Below are positions 18,605 through 31,800 of a DNA stretch of 64,000 nucleotides, piece by piece. Positions within the stretch are counted from its first letter, which is position 1, and each line of letters opens with the position of its first letter. The position numbers were made by a program, and so were the translations under genes. This DNA is from Diplonema papillatum (taxonomy: Eukaryota; Euglenozoa; Diplonemea; Diplonemida; Diplonemidae). A model generated the notes under the pieces. The model was not told the DNA's origin. It ran no database searches and was given only the letters and a program-made list of their open reading frames with translations. The DNA is taken from the NCBI GenBank assembly GCA_030068145.1, contig JAPJBO010000371.1, positions 124,001 to 188,000 on the forward strand, in the 5' to 3' direction.

Positions 18605-19894
18605 CTCCTGCCTCATCATCGGTCAGCTTCCGAATCTCGTCGGCAGAAAGGACCGTTGTTTCGGCAGCCGGCTGGCTCTCATCTTCGACTGACACCAATT
18701 TCGCACTTAAGCATAGTTGACACGTACGAAAACGTGGACGTTAATAATAGTTATAGTTAACAGCACCTGCAGAATACCACGAAAATCCTCGGTTCCGCCC
18801 GCGTTCTTTCCCATGAAAAGCAATCGAAAATAAAACAAAAGAGCGTTTTACCACCTTGCGCGGTGTCACGGGATGTTTGGCAGCCGCTGCTAAATATAGT
18901 GCATGCTAATCCATGTGGTTCATGTACTTAAAAGAACTCAATGCTAAACAAACATAACGTGGGCGGCGCCGAAGCTTTACCAGCTTCGGCTGACACCATT
19001 TGCGCACTTAACGATGGTTAAGAAGACGACTGATTGCACAGACACAAGATAGCTCAAAGCATTTGCAAAATAACACGAAAAGCCTCTAGGCAGAAACCCG
19101 TTTTCACATTTCTTCGTTTTGCCCCGAATGAGTCTGAAGTCTTTGAGCGCCGCAAGCTGTTCTTTTTGGAACCCTTTTTGCAAGTACGCTATTACTTCAG
19201 GGAATAGGTGACTGGACCTCTTGTGCTGACCGCGATTTGGGGAGTCGGGAGAACCTACAAAGCCAAAAGCAGGGCGTGCATTCTAACGCTTTGCCGTGTT
19301 TTTTTGTATACGCACCTGCTTTGTAGGAAATACTTGAGGAGGCTGCCAGCTGCAAACGAGGAGGTAAATGTGCTGTAGACCACATGAAACACAGTCGAAT
19401 CTGGGTTCAGTGGCGGGCGCAAGCGTTCAACAAAGTGCCACAGGCGCGGTATGGGTGTGCGGGTCTTGGTTTATGTACGTCTTGGGTTTCCTACTTTCCC
19501 GATGTTCACAAGCCAGCAACCGCATAAAGTAAGAGCCAGACGAAGGTCCTTTTTTGTATAAACACCTGCGTTGTAAGAACATTCGCGGGGGCCTGCCTGT
19601 TGCAGAGGAAACGTGCTGTGACCCACTCGAAGAAACACAGAAATATATTCAGTGTCGGGCGTAAGCATTCAACAAGATGCCGAGGCAATTCCTGGGCGAC
19701 GAGGGTGGTCGGGATTGAGGTCCTTCCTTTACCTCTGAAACGTAAGCGAAGTTCGACAAAAAAGAGAATAGGCGTGTGTTTGTTTGTACGTGCCGGGGGA
19801 GGATTAGCCTGTTCGTGATTGATAGTGAATATGATCGTTAGGCGAATCTTCTCCCAAACACGCTGCCAGCGTTCTCTTTCGTGTTTACAAAGCT

Positions 19895-19980
19895 TTGTTG
19901 GTGTGTGCGAAGGACCTGTTTTGTATCTTTACATGGCAGGTTCCAACGCTGCCAACTTTCTTTTTTGTACTGACATGTCC
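19895..19980 (+). repeat. Dispersed repeat with an inverted copy at 63098-63180
   Basis: CTTTACATGGCAGGTTCCAA here appears as the reverse-complement version at about 63135-63155 (TTGGAACCTGCCGTGTAAAG), and homology extends about 40 bp on either side with scattered differences. Confidence 0.7.
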
Positions 19981-22134
19981 AGCGTGGTATGTTGTTCCAA
20001 AAAAGACTCGCTTCTTGGCAGCTGCAGTGGTTCCCTCCACCGGGCATCCCTCGCGTATTTTTCCCACAGGTTTCGGTGTGTGCCGGACTCCCAGTCGTCC
20101 CTTAGCCGCGCCACCACCAGTCCACTCCTTCACCAAATAGCACCCGCCACGCACATCCCTGCAGGCGTGCCGCAACTTTTCAGCTTTGTCTTGGAAGAAG
20201 TTCTACCCTATCCCTTTAGTTTACGAGTACAACCCGGTTGTCACGTCGAAGAAGACCGTCCGAAGCGTTTGGGAAACTGTGTAAACATAGTCCCAGGCGA
20301 ATAAACAACCCGCTTGTTCGGACAAGTTAAGTTCGGGACGGCACTTCTGTTCGCTGAACAAATGGGATCACGCATACACCTGTTTTCGACTCACTGGATC
20401 ACTGGATGGTATAACGTCGTCAAGGACAGGCGTACAAAGTGAGCCTCATGATGGACATTTTTGATACGAACGGCCCGCGTGACGCTTGTCCACCAGAGCC
20501 GAGCCGTGCTGATAGTTTGGATTAGAATGCAAAGAAACTGTGGCGGTAATCTGCATCGCCGGCGTTGCGGTTACCTCTTCGCACGCGATGTGACATGCTT
20601 TCGCCTCCTTCAACTGATCGTCGCGTTCAGGTGCGCGCTGGGTGGTTCGTTTCACCTTCGACTGCCCGTCCGGCTTCATCGGCTGGCTGCCTTTTTACGG
20701 TGTTTGACGTCTTCTGTGGACCTGCCGAGGTCGATCGTCGCTTCTTCGTCTTCGCTCTTGAGACCGGATTTCGCACTTCTGTGCCTTCCACGTCGTCATA
20801 GACTGTGTTAGACAGCAGCAGGCAATTCGATGCAGATGCGCTCGGGGTGGAAGAATTAGTCCAATACCAGAACACTGCCTCTCGTGCATTTTTGTTGCTG
20901 GCATCATCTGTCTAAAGTCAAACCCTCGAAACTGCGGCCAGGCAGCCAAGACAGGGTCTAAACAGGAAGGAGAGAAGCAGGGACGAGGTCACGTACCTTA
21001 CGTCCGAGTAAGAAGGAAGTATAAAGCAACCAAATCAACGGAGGGCGCAGCCGCTCGATGCGTCTTGAACTGTTTTAAGGACTCAGGCAAGTGCAAGCTG
21101 GAACTGCGTGCGCCTGCGGATGCTTCAGGCGAGAGATACGATATTCTGCGCTGGAGTCGGAGCCTGCGGTACTCTGCGATTAACCGCTTTTTTTGGCTTC
21201 CTCGGCGATCAAACCGCACCTACAGTACAGTCTGATTCAGGCGTACGGTCGCGCGGTTTTGGTTGGTGCCCGAACGGCCCATCTGGCAGTGGAGATACGA
21301 AGGGGGCTTAACTTGGCATCGTCGTCAGCCGGGCGGCCTGGGAGGGGTACCCGCCCCCACACGCACCCAGGGTGAAAAGCTTCGTTTTCGGCCTCCAGCT
21401 TAGTTTCAGCACTGCCATCTCGGTCAGGAAAAGACAGTTATGGCACCCCGTGTCCCGCTATCCTGTTTCCAGCGAACGTCATACCTGGGGCTGCCACCTG
21501 CTATAGACCCTCTGATGATGATCATTGGTTGCCACCTTAAAAGCCCCATCCCCACCCCAGGACTTATAGATCCCGAGTGTGGCACGGTTCGCGAAAACAG
21601 TAATTCCCCCTTTCATCGTCCTTTTCCTGTGTTTTTTTTTGTTTTTTTTTTTTTCCTTCTTGCGTTTCCAGCGTTTTCCTTTTTGCTGTCCCGAAGCTGT
21701 GCTTTTTATCCTGGAGCTCCGGGGGTGCGGGAGGGGGGCGCGGGGTTCATATAGGCGGGAATCCCTTTGTTTTTAGCCCCACCCAAGCCGTTCCAATTTT
21801 GTTGGATGCACGCATATCCGCCACCTGCGGTCTTCCCGTCGGATTTCTTCCACCCGCGCGGCCACGGCAGTACTGTGCACTCACAGTTCTCCCACAAAGT
21901 GGTTAGAATAGCCATAACATTTTACCCAGGGATGAGAATTTGTGGCCATTGTAGAATATCGTTCTCCACGACCCAGGGAATTTGGAGTCCAATATCGCAC
22001 GATACGCGGGAAAAAGTTCGTGTCGGCGGAATTGGTTTCAGCCCTGGGCATTGATTATTGCCCTTTTCAATGGGCCACAAAGGAAAGGAATTCTAGCCAC
22101 AACAGCCACAAGGCATTGTGGGTAAATGTTGCGG

Positions 22135-22350
22135 CTAATCTAAGCTGGGTACAGGGGCGAAACACCCATAGAACCATCTAGTAGCTGGTTCACTCCGAAG
22201 TTTCCCTCAGGATAGCTAGAACCAAAACAGGAGTTACGCCAGGTAAAGCGAATGATTGGAGGCATTTGGAGAAATTGCTTCCTCGACCTATTCTCAAACT
22301 TTAAATGGGCGTGAGCTCCGGGTTACTTCATTGAACCCTGACGTGGCGGG
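22135..22350 (+). rRNA. Nuclear 28S (LSU) rRNA fragment, 5'/domain II region
   Basis: Contains the conserved LSU stretches CAGGGGCGAAA, GAACCATCTAGTAGCTGGTT, CCGAAGTTTCCCTCAGGATAG, GGTAAAGCGAATGATTGGAG and GACCTATTCTCAAACTTTAA in the correct order and spacing. These are the eukaryotic cytosolic versions, not organellar ones. Sequence on both sides is unrelated to rRNA, so this is an isolated piece of about 215 bp and presumably a pseudogene. Several conserved positions are altered. Confidence 0.8.
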
Positions 22351-24387
22351 TGACGTTGTGAGAAGGTTGTGGGTGCACAGTGCTGGCCACGGTTGAATGT
22401 TTTTTCCGACAACGCTCGCTCGAGTCCCGGAGTTTGCGATTTTCGCTTGCGTAGTACCCAGGCCTTACGTTCAGCATGCTGAATGTACGGATTCCAGCAC
22501 GTCAATTTTCTTAGTTTCTTTTGTACACATGCTGAAATCAGTACGTTATCAGCACGTACTATCTTTTCTGCAGATTCATCTGGGGAATCAACCGCAGTAA
22601 CGGCAAATCCTGCTGTTGCTTACCACAGCGACACTGGAGTGTTGAGGCCGTGGAGGAGGCAGAGGCAAAGACATGCAACACTGGCAGGTGAGCCCCCTAT
22701 GCTCTATTTCTTTTTTGCCTGACCCTACGTACTGATTTTCAGTAGGTATTTAGCTCCAAGACAAAACCCCGGATCCCTGAGCGAACTTGCACTCTACAAA
22801 AGAGTTGCGTAAGCCCTGGTAGTACCCGCCTTGTGGACAACTGGCTGCGGTGTGTTTGGACTGGACTGTATGAGCTCCGCTGCATGATTCTCTTGAGAAC
22901 TCTTGTAGTCGGATGTGGCTTGCCGTCTCTGCAGTGACGCGCTTTGTTGTTCGACGTGGCGTGCTGCAGCGGGATCCGGTCCGAGGCGGCTCGATTTCCA
23001 ACGGAAGTTTTTTATGGTAACAAGCTTGCTTGTCTATATCAAAAAGTGTCGGCTGGTAGCGTGCTGTGCTAAATCACTCGGAACAGGGTTTACACACGTA
23101 CGCACAAAAAATATGCCGGCTGTGCCTACCCTAGAACGAATGGACCTACCGAACGTAGATTGGGATACCATCCCAGCCGTACTATTTCCGGCGAGCAGCC
23201 CGTCGGCTGTGGGACGGAGACAATGCGTTTTTGTCCCATCATGCGATACCGCCCATGATGTCGCCAACGGACGACACTGTTCACGTTGTGGCGGTGTTTG
23301 CATCGCCTCATGCCTGCGGTCCCGGCTCAGGGGCAGGGACAATCGCGACAGATTCGCCTTGCCAGATTTTTTCTGGTCAGGTCTCGATGAATTGTTTTGA
23401 TAGTGCGCAGGCGCTTCTGGGTTGCTTTCGATAACGAACGAGACCTTGACCATCAGGCGTACTCATTGCCTAGAGGGGGGTTTGGCAGCTTGCTTCTCCC
23501 CCAAGATGCGAAGTACTGATTCGACCTACAAGCGCTACTCTCGCTTGCGAAAACAGCAAGCCGCCCCACCCAGATGAGTGCCTACGAGTCTCCTGCTAGT
23601 CACATGTACAGAATCCCAGTACACGATACCTTAAAGGAACCTTTACGACAATGGTCACCCGGAGACTATAAAACCCCGGATCTCTAAGTGAACTTACACT
23701 CTAAAAGTAAAGTCCCGCCCACTTTACTAATGATGAAAGACTGCACGTGCACGTCGGGATGGATCGCCAGCTTGCTTAGCTGCAGTGCTACCATCGTCCC
23801 GACGCAAAGACGCTCGGAGACCCATGAGGCACGGCCATCTTCAGCTAAGGAGTCCAGTACGCGTGCGAGGCTTAGGGTGTGCAATTCACATGTACTGAAA
23901 AGGTGATGTGTCAATCCTTGCACAGCCCGATCCTGATTACCGGAAAGGGGGTTGAGGTCAATTAGTGTGTTTGTGCACTTGCCGGGGCCCGAAGGCTGGT
24001 GGACTATGTCTGGATGGGACGAAAGCCGGGAATCCCTGGTGGAGGTCCGTTGCGGTGTTGCCATGTAAATCGCTCGTGTCAAAGCTGGGTGATGCATGGC
24101 AGACACGGACGTTGCGTCCTTTCAACCTTTTCTTCCGTGCCCGCTTTTGCCCACCATTCGTGCTCTCTGCACACTGCACTTTCCAGCGCCCGGGCTTCTC
24201 TTGTTTTCCGCGTTCTGGTCCGTTCTGTATGCTACCTTCTCAATCCCGATCTCGCCCTTCGTCTTACTTTCCTTGCGCTTCCGCGAAAAATAAGAAGGGG
24301 AAAAAACGCAACAAAGAGAAAAGTCGAAACCTTGCGCGACCAAATAAATGAAGCTTCTTCGTCCTCTTTCATTCGCGATGTACACGA

Positions 24388-24490
24388 TTTTGTTTGTGCG
24401 CACTAGCGGAACTCACCTGCTTTGGTAAGTTTCATGTAGTAAGCTGCCAACTACTAATTCTTAGTACCGACAATGCATTGTTAACACAAG
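24388..24490 (-). repeat. Dispersed repeat, about 100 bp, three copies
   Basis: The reverse complement of this stretch matches 63310-63410 closely and 56748-56835 less well. The ends are GCATTGTTGGTAC and TTTGTGCGCA, and the middle is GTAGTTGGCAGCGTACTACA. Related ends (ACAATGTATTGCG) lie at 24630 and 36810. It looks like a short non-autonomous element. Confidence 0.75.
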
Positions 24491-24726
24491 AAAAAGGACG
24501 CCAACCCAAACAACTTCCGCCGGTAGAGTAATCTTGCCTAAAGAAATCAACTGCCTTCGGGTAGGCTAGTCTGACACTAGTTGTCGTTGGGGGAAAAAAA
24601 AACGTAGCTATCTTGCGTGCCAACCCGCTACAATGTATTGCGAGGACTAAAAAGACACGTGTTTCGTGTGACATTGACACAACTTGGGTCTGCGGGGCTA
24701 AGGGAACACCACAAGCAACAACAAAA

Positions 24727-25278
24727 ATGTTCGGTCTCTTCTCGGGGAACAAAGAGTCGTTCAACAAGCAGAAGTTGAAGGCGTCGCTGAAGATGGCGGT
24801 CACGCGCATGCGGATGCAGCAGAACAAGCGGCAGAATGGGATAAAGGTGCAGAGAGCGGAGATCGCGAAGCTGGTCCGTGAGGAAAAGTTCGAAAGTGCG
24901 CGGATCAAGGTAGAGCAGGTTATCCGCGACGAGTACTACATAGAAGCCATCGACCTGATCATGCTGCTCTGCGACTTGCTCAGCTCTCGGTTTGCGCTCA
25001 TTCTCGAATCGACGACGTGTCCAGCCGACTTGAAAGAAGCCCTCAGCACCGTCGTGTGGGCATGCCCGCGTACCGACGGTTGTAACGAGCTGCAAGACAT
25101 CCGGAAACAGATCACGCTCAAGTACGGCAAGCAATGGACGGAAATCGCGAGGGACAACAGCGAAATGGCGGTCAATCAGAAGGTGTACGACAAGCTGTCG
25201 TTGCTAGTCCCGGAGCCGGGACTCTGCCTGGACTATCTGAAGGGAATCTGCGACGAGTACGAGCTGGACTGGGAACCC
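24727..25278 (+). CDS. IST1: IST1 homologue, first coding exon (ESCRT-III regulator)
   Basis: 184 codons from an ATG (context CAACAAAAATG) to a donor ACCC|GTAAGC between codons. This covers essentially the whole Ist1 domain: N-terminal basic helix (KLKASLKMAVTRMRMQQNKR), then KLVREEKFESARIKVEQVIR and DEYYIEAIDLIMLLCDLLSSR, the core signature of the family, and ending DYLKGICDEYELDWEP, which corresponds to the end of the domain. IST1 is an ESCRT-III-like protein that controls VPS4 in multivesicular-body sorting and cytokinesis. The C-terminal exon(s), expected to carry the MIT-interacting motif, are not resolved. An acceptor at 26055-26057 followed by a 74-codon frame (26058-26282) is in phase but is not recognisable. 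Read without splicing, the frame continues to a stop at 25554 with unconvincing sequence. Confidence 0.88.
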
Positions 25279-25689
25279 GTAAGCGCCGCCCTGCACTCTT
25301 CGCAGCTGGTTTCATCAACGTTACCCGCCTATCCTACGACAACCGAGCAACCGTGCTGCGGGTGCCAGTCGACGAAGCGCCCTGCAGAATACCCTCCTCC
25401 GGTATGCGAAGGTTTTGTGCGAACACGTGTCAGAACAGAGGGCAATCGTCAGGGCGCAAAAAAAAAAAAAAAAGATGAAAAGGTTTTCCCACAACCCCGC
25501 CAGGTCACGCCACCCGTTGCAGTGCCAATGTGCTGCACGGGTATCAGGTGGTAACCGTAGGAACCGGCCATAAGGCTCAACCCTCGGAACAACAACGCTC
25601 AACAGTGCGTTACGCCCGCGGTCCATTCAGACTTGTTTAGACCGGTCGGAGACACGGGGTCTGGATGTGAATTTGGTTACCGTTCGCCG

Positions 25690-25925
25690 AAGCTAGTCGT
25701 GGCCCGATAAATCCTACAGTACTGTAGGTGCCCTGAGTAACTCGGTTGTGGCTTAGAGGCGTCCAGTGGTGGCATCACGGCACTGTCCGATAAACAACCG
25801 TAGATACCCAAGACTAGAAACGGAGTTCCTCTCGTACTACCCCGTATTGCCGTCGGACTGCGCTGGCCCGATGGGCTCTCTCTCCATCAGTAGGGGAAAG
25901 TCGCATTAGGTCGACCCCGGTTGCC
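25690..25925 (-). rRNA. Nuclear 28S (LSU) rRNA fragment, 3'/domain VI region, antisense
   Basis: On the minus strand the conserved 28S elements appear in order: CCCCTACTGATGG (25882-25895), TAGTACGAGAGGAAC (25825-25839), then GATGCCACC and GACGCCTCTAAG (about 25750-25765). The order and spacing match the 3' part of LSU rRNA next to the sarcin-ricin region. Homology may extend to about 25500, but I cannot confirm it. It is an isolated fragment downstream of, or within an intron of, IST1. Confidence 0.75.
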
Positions 25926-28845
25926 GCGTGCACGGTTGAGACAACACACACTTCACAGCCCGGCCCGAGCGACTTTCCGCCTCCCACGGAAGCAGTTGCC
26001 CATGACTACAACGACCTTGAGGTGTGCCCTTTTCCTTAACACGCTCGACATTCGCAGATGGGGCTCCCCCGGAGTACGAAGGCAGTCGCCAGACGGTGGA
26101 AAGAACACGTTGCGGATAAGCCTGCGAGGTTTCCGTGTCAACAGCAATTGGACATGGGTCAGTCGTCTAAGGCAAGGTGTAATTCCGAGCAACCCGGAGC
26201 TCCATGCGAGCGTTTACGTAAAAAGAACCTGTCAGCCAAAAAGCGAACCCGTAACCCCAACAGGCTCGCCTCGAGGCACTGAAGCGCCAGTAGTCGTTGC
26301 TGGGTCGGAAACGAAGGTGCTGACTTCTTGCGTAAACACCTTGCGTCTGCTGGTCCAACGATGCGCACGCATGCAGGGTTGATCTGAAGAGATACCGCCC
26401 CTCAATGCATGAGAGGCACAGTGCCCAAACAGTACACTAACATTTTTGCTTTGTAGCACAGTACTGCACTGTTGTACTGAAAGGAACTTTTCCGGAACAG
26501 TGGCTGCGCGTGTGAGGAATGAACCCCGCAAGACCTGAGCACCGCAAGTAGTCCCCCCTTGTTCACCCGACGAACCAGGTTGACCTGTCTCAGGTTCCAC
26601 GCTGCAGCGTATCGTGGACCGAAGGACCCAAGCACAAGGGCAGATATCATACGGTGTTGAACACATGCCAAGTCCACGTTTCTCCACACTCGCATTTTTG
26701 CAAGCCTTTTGCCCCGTGTCAATCCAACCAACAACAACCGTGCATGTTGTTGCCAGTTTCGAACCCAAAAAAGAGACCCGTCACTCGTCCACTTTACCAC
26801 AGCGAAAGCTATGCCGCAAAAGCATGCGTAGTACATGCGCCTTCCTCGCGCTCTCCTTAACTCCCGGCTAACCACGTGCCACAGTTTTATTCGCTCAACT
26901 CCAAATAGTGCTCTCGTTGTCCGCAGAGTCGTCGAGAGCATTGTAGTAATACGTTGCGAGGACTATGAAAAAGAAAGGAACCCAAGCAAAACCACGCATT
27001 GCTCTGCGTTGGTGGAAGGGGGATGGTGGTGGCGAGCCTTACATTTCTAGCACTTCGACGAGTAGCGCTGCTTCCATCGCGATTGACTTGCCTGGCCGAG
27101 GAGCTCTGCCTCCGTGGTCTGCGGTACTTGCACATGGCAGGATGAGCACACCACCCAATCTAGCATCAATCATGCGTGAAAGGCACGAAACATTAAACTT
27201 CGATTTCCCCCCCTCCAAAGACTCACATCGCTCCTGATGAAGATCCGCCTAGTGTGTCTGAACGCGTCGTGCGAAGTACGAGCGCAGCGATGCCTTTTGT
27301 CTCGGAGACCGAGTGTTTTTCTCTGTTTTTGCGCTCAGCCAAGATCAGATTGCCTGCCTCCACGAACCCGCAATGGACCCACACCAGGCTTCGACCTATC
27401 CAGGCATCGTTCACCAATGCGAGCCCGACCTGGCTGATACCGACCAGTTAGTGGCGCTGGCCGCGGAGGTGATCCTCATCTTCGACCCACGAGGGCAGTG
27501 TTGCACCGTGACTGGTCAGTGGGCTGGCAATGTTGCCGTCGGCGATATAGAGTCGTTCAGCTGTTGGGCTTAGACTCGCGGTGGCGGCTGATCCGTTTTG
27601 GCTACGTTGCCTACGTGCTCGTGTTCTTTCCCGAATTCCCGTGTCTTCCCCCTTGCTCGTTTTCTGTCTTTCCGTTCCGTGCCTTCTTCGTTCTCCATCC
27701 TCACGAGGAAGCCGCGCGCATGGCGTTTCTCGATATGCCTGCTCTCTCTTCCGCTCGCCGCCCTGGCGTCGTCTAGCCCGCAACCCCTTTTCCCCCCGTT
27801 CCCCGACACAACCTTGCCTGAGTTCCGGCCTTCCTGCTTGCTCTCGTCGATTTGCAGACACAAAAGAGCCGCGCCCGAATCACACAGGGCCGGGGAAAGG
27901 AGGAGGAAGCAGGTGCGACCCGGGCGGTAAGAAACATAGCGGTACACTGTGTACAAGCGCTGCATGCGTACGTACGACGCCAGTACCTGAGTATACGGGG
28001 AGGCAAGACCAACGCAGTTGCTGGTTGCCACGCACGTCCTGGCGTGTATTGTGGAACGTACCGCTACAGGGTCCGAATTTGAGTTCTAGGAGGCAACAGA
28101 GTGCGGCGACGAAGTGCTGCGGAATGAAGAAGAGGCAAGCAGCCCCGACCGTAGCGGAAGAACCAAACGAGATACAAGGAAACGGGCGCGGGCGACCCAA
28201 AAGAAGGAGACGGACGTAGGGACCCGGGCTGAAAGTACTAGATTTCTACTTGGCAGCAGGACGGTGGCCATGGAAGTCGACATCCGATAATGAGTGTAAC
28301 AACTAACCTGCCGAATGTACCGGGCTCGAAAAGGATGACGCTCGAGCGATCTACCCATAGTTAGCCGCGTACTGGTATCGCAAAGCCAGGCCTCTCTGCC
28401 GCAACCTTTCTACCTGCCCGGCGCCAGCCGGCTTGGCTCGTCCTTCCCTCGAAGTTTGCGGCACAATTGCTGGTATGCCCCAGCACTGCAGTTTTCCGCT
28501 GACCTTTTGTGGTACAACTTGCCGCGGCATGCCCACCACTAGTTCTACTGAAAGGCTGACACGAAGCCTCTGGCCGACAGAACAATGTAGGTACGGGAAG
28601 TCGGCAAACTGGATCCGTAACTTCGGGAAAAGGATTGGCTCTGAGGACACATGCGGGAGTTTGTCAGTGCGGGTTTAGGTCTGGGCTCAGATGGAAGGTG
28701 CTGTGAGTGGCGCTCTCGGGTGCTACCCGCGGCTCCTGATTTCTTCCAGGCCTTCTTGCATGTTGTGCCCGCGATGAAGGGTCAGCTTGGAACTGTTACG
28801 AACCAGAGGAACGCCCGCATTGTGCACAGGCGTGCGGATAAGTCG
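25926..28845. other. Gene-poor region with three candidate exons
   Basis: 26058-26282: a 74-codon basic frame after a good acceptor, possibly the last IST1 exon. 27346-27573: a frame following CTCAG with protein-like sequence ending QLVALAAEVILIFDPRGQCCTV, which resembles the start of a PAS domain. 28124-28219: a 31-codon frame ending in an AT-hook-like GRGRPKRRRR. None has enough support to be called a gene. 26590-26690 is a diverged copy of the 43400-43556 repeat. Confidence 0.3.
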
Positions 28846-31800
28846 AGTCGGACAAAGGCCCATGATAAGCGATCAGTCGGACAAAGGCCCATGATAAGCG
28901 ATCAGTCGGACAAAGGCCCATGATAAGCGATCAGTCGGACAAAGGCCCATGATAAGCGATCAGTCGGACAAAGGCCCATGATAAGCGATCAGTCGGACAA
29001 AGGCCCATGATAAGCGATCAGTCGGACAAAGGCCCATGATAAGCGATCAGTCGGACAAAGGCCCATGATAAGCGATCAGTCGGACAAAGGCCCATGATAA
29101 GCGATCAGTCGGACAAAGGCCCATGATAAGCGATCAGTCGGACAAAGGCCCATGATAAGCGATCAGTCGGACAAAGGCCCATGATAAGCGATCAGTCGGA
29201 CAAAGGCCCATGATAAGCGATCAGTCGGACAAAGGCCCATGATAAGCGATCAGTCGGACAAAGGCCCATGATAAGCGATCAGTCGGACAAAGGCCCATGA
29301 TAAGCGATCAGTCGGACAAAGGCCCATGATAAGCGATCAGTCGGACAAAGGCCCATGATAAGCGATCAGTCGGACAAAGGCCCATGATAAGCGATCAGTC
29401 GGACAAAGGCCCATGATAAGCGATCAGTCGGACAAAGGCCCATGATAAGCGATCAGTCGGACAAAGGCCCATGATAAGCGATCAGTCGGACAAAGGCCCA
29501 TGATAAGCGATCAGTCGGACAAAGGCCCATGATAAGCGATCAGTCGGACAAAGGCCCATGATAAGCGATCAGTCGGACAAAGGCCCATGATAAGCGATCA
29601 GTCGGACAAAGGCCCATGATAAGCGATCAGTCGGACAAAGGCCCATGATAAGCGATCAGTCGGACAAAGGCCCATGATAAGCGATCAGTCGGACAAAGGC
29701 CCATGATAAGCGATCAGTCGGACAAAGGCCCATGATAAGCGATCAGTCGGACAAAGGCCCATGATAAGCGATCAGTCGGACAAAGGCCCATGATAAGCGA
29801 TCAGTCGGACAAAGGCCCATGATAAGCGATCAGTCGGACAAAGGCCCATGATAAGCGATCAGTCGGACAAAGGCCCATGATAAGCGATCAGTCGGACAAA
29901 GGCCCATGATAAGCGATCAGTCGGACAAAGGCCCATGATAAGCGATCAGTCGGACAAAGGCCCATGATAAGCGATCAGTCGGACAAAGGCCCATGATAAG
30001 CGATCAGTCGGACAAAGGCCCATGATAAGCGATCAGTCGGACAAAGGCCCATGATAAGCGATCAGTCGGACAAAGGCCCATGATAAGCGATCAGTCGGAC
30101 AAAGGCCCATGATAAGCGATCAGTCGGACAAAGGCCCATGATAAGCGATCAGTCGGACAAAGGCCCATGATAAGCGATCAGTCGGACAAAGGCCCATGAT
30201 AAGCGATCAGTCGGACAAAGGCCCATGATAAGCGATCAGTCGGACAAAGGCCCATGATAAGCGATCAGTCGGACAAAGGCCCATGATAAGCGATCAGTCG
30301 GACAAAGGCCCATGATAAGCGATCAGTCGGACAAAGGCCCATGATAAGCGATCAGTCGGACAAAGGCCCATGATAAGCGATCAGTCGGACAAAGGCCCAT
30401 GATAAGCGATCAGTCGGACAAAGGCCCATGATAAGCGATCAGTCGGACAAAGGCCCATGATAAGCGATCAGTCGGACAAAGGCCCATGATAAGCGATCAG
30501 TCGGACAAAGGCCCATGATAAGCGATCAGTCGGACAAAGGCCCATGATAAGCGATCAGTCGGACAAAGGCCCATGATAAGCGATCAGTCGGACAAAGGCC
30601 CATGATAAGCGATCAGTCGGACAAAGGCCCATGATAAGCGATCAGTCGGACAAAGGCCCATGATAAGCGATCAGTCGGACAAAGGCCCATGATAAGCGAT
30701 CAGTCGGACAAAGGCCCATGATAAGCGATCAGTCGGACAAAGGCCCATGATAAGCGATCAGTCGGACAAAGGCCCATGATAAGCGATCAGTCGGACAAAG
30801 GCCCATGATAAGCGATCAGTCGGACAAAGGCCCATGATAAGCGATCAGTCGGACAAAGGCCCATGATAAGCGATCAGTCGGACAAAGGCCCATGATAAGC
30901 GATCAGTCGGACAAAGGCCCATGATAAGCGATCAGTCGGACAAAGGCCCATGATAAGCGATCAGTCGGACAAAGGCCCATGATAAGCGATCAGTCGGACA
31001 AAGGCCCATGATAAGCGATCAGTCGGACAAAGGCCCATGATAAGCGATCAGTCGGACAAAGGCCCATGATAAGCGATCAGTCGGACAAAGGCCCATGATA
31101 AGCGATCAGTCGGACAAAGGCCCATGATAAGCGATCAGTCGGACAAAGGCCCATGATAAGCGATCAGTCGGACAAAGGCCCATGATAAGCGATCAGTCGG
31201 ACAAAGGCCCATGATAAGCGATCAGTCGGACAAAGGCCCATGATAAGCGATCAGTCGGACAAAGGCCCATGATAAGCGATCAGTCGGACAAAGGCCCATG
31301 ATAAGCGATCAGTCGGACAAAGGCCCATGATAAGCGATCAGTCGGACAAAGGCCCATGATAAGCGATCAGTCGGACAAAGGCCCATGATAAGCGATCAGT
31401 CGGACAAAGGCCCATGATAAGCGATCAGTCGGACAAAGGCCCATGATAAGCGATCAGTCGGACAAAGGCCCATGATAAGCGATCAGTCGGACAAAGGCCC
31501 ATGATAAGCGATCAGTCGGACAAAGGCCCATGATAAGCGATCAGTCGGACAAAGGCCCATGATAAGCGATCAGTCGGACAAAGGCCCATGATAAGCGATC
31601 AGTCGGACAAAGGCCCATGATAAGCGATCAGTCGGACAAAGGCCCATGATAAGCGATCAGTCGGACAAAGGCCCATGATAAGCGATCAGTCGGACAAAGG
31701 CCCATGATAAGCGATCAGTCGGACAAAGGCCCATGATAAGCGATCAGTCGGACAAAGGCCCATGATAAGCGATCAGTCGGACAAAGGCCCATGATAAGCG

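Larger units (their letters stand above)
17159..24726. other. 7.6-kb gene-free region of repeats
   Basis: No gene is supported; open frames are short and overlap on both strands. Contents that can be named: a tandem duplication (17482-17815), a CTCTG array (18544-18604), copies of several dispersed repeat families (19055-19680, 19895-19980, 20513-20632, 24388-24490), a 28S rDNA fragment (22135-22350) and T-rich runs at about 21630-21660. The stretches 20640-21600 and 22360-24380 show nothing I recognise apart from diverged repeat copies near 22757 and 23652. Confidence 0.6.

Noticed and set aside
21942..22181. 79-codon frame before the 28S fragment
   Set aside because: Its C-terminal third is the rRNA fragment itself read as protein; no independent support.
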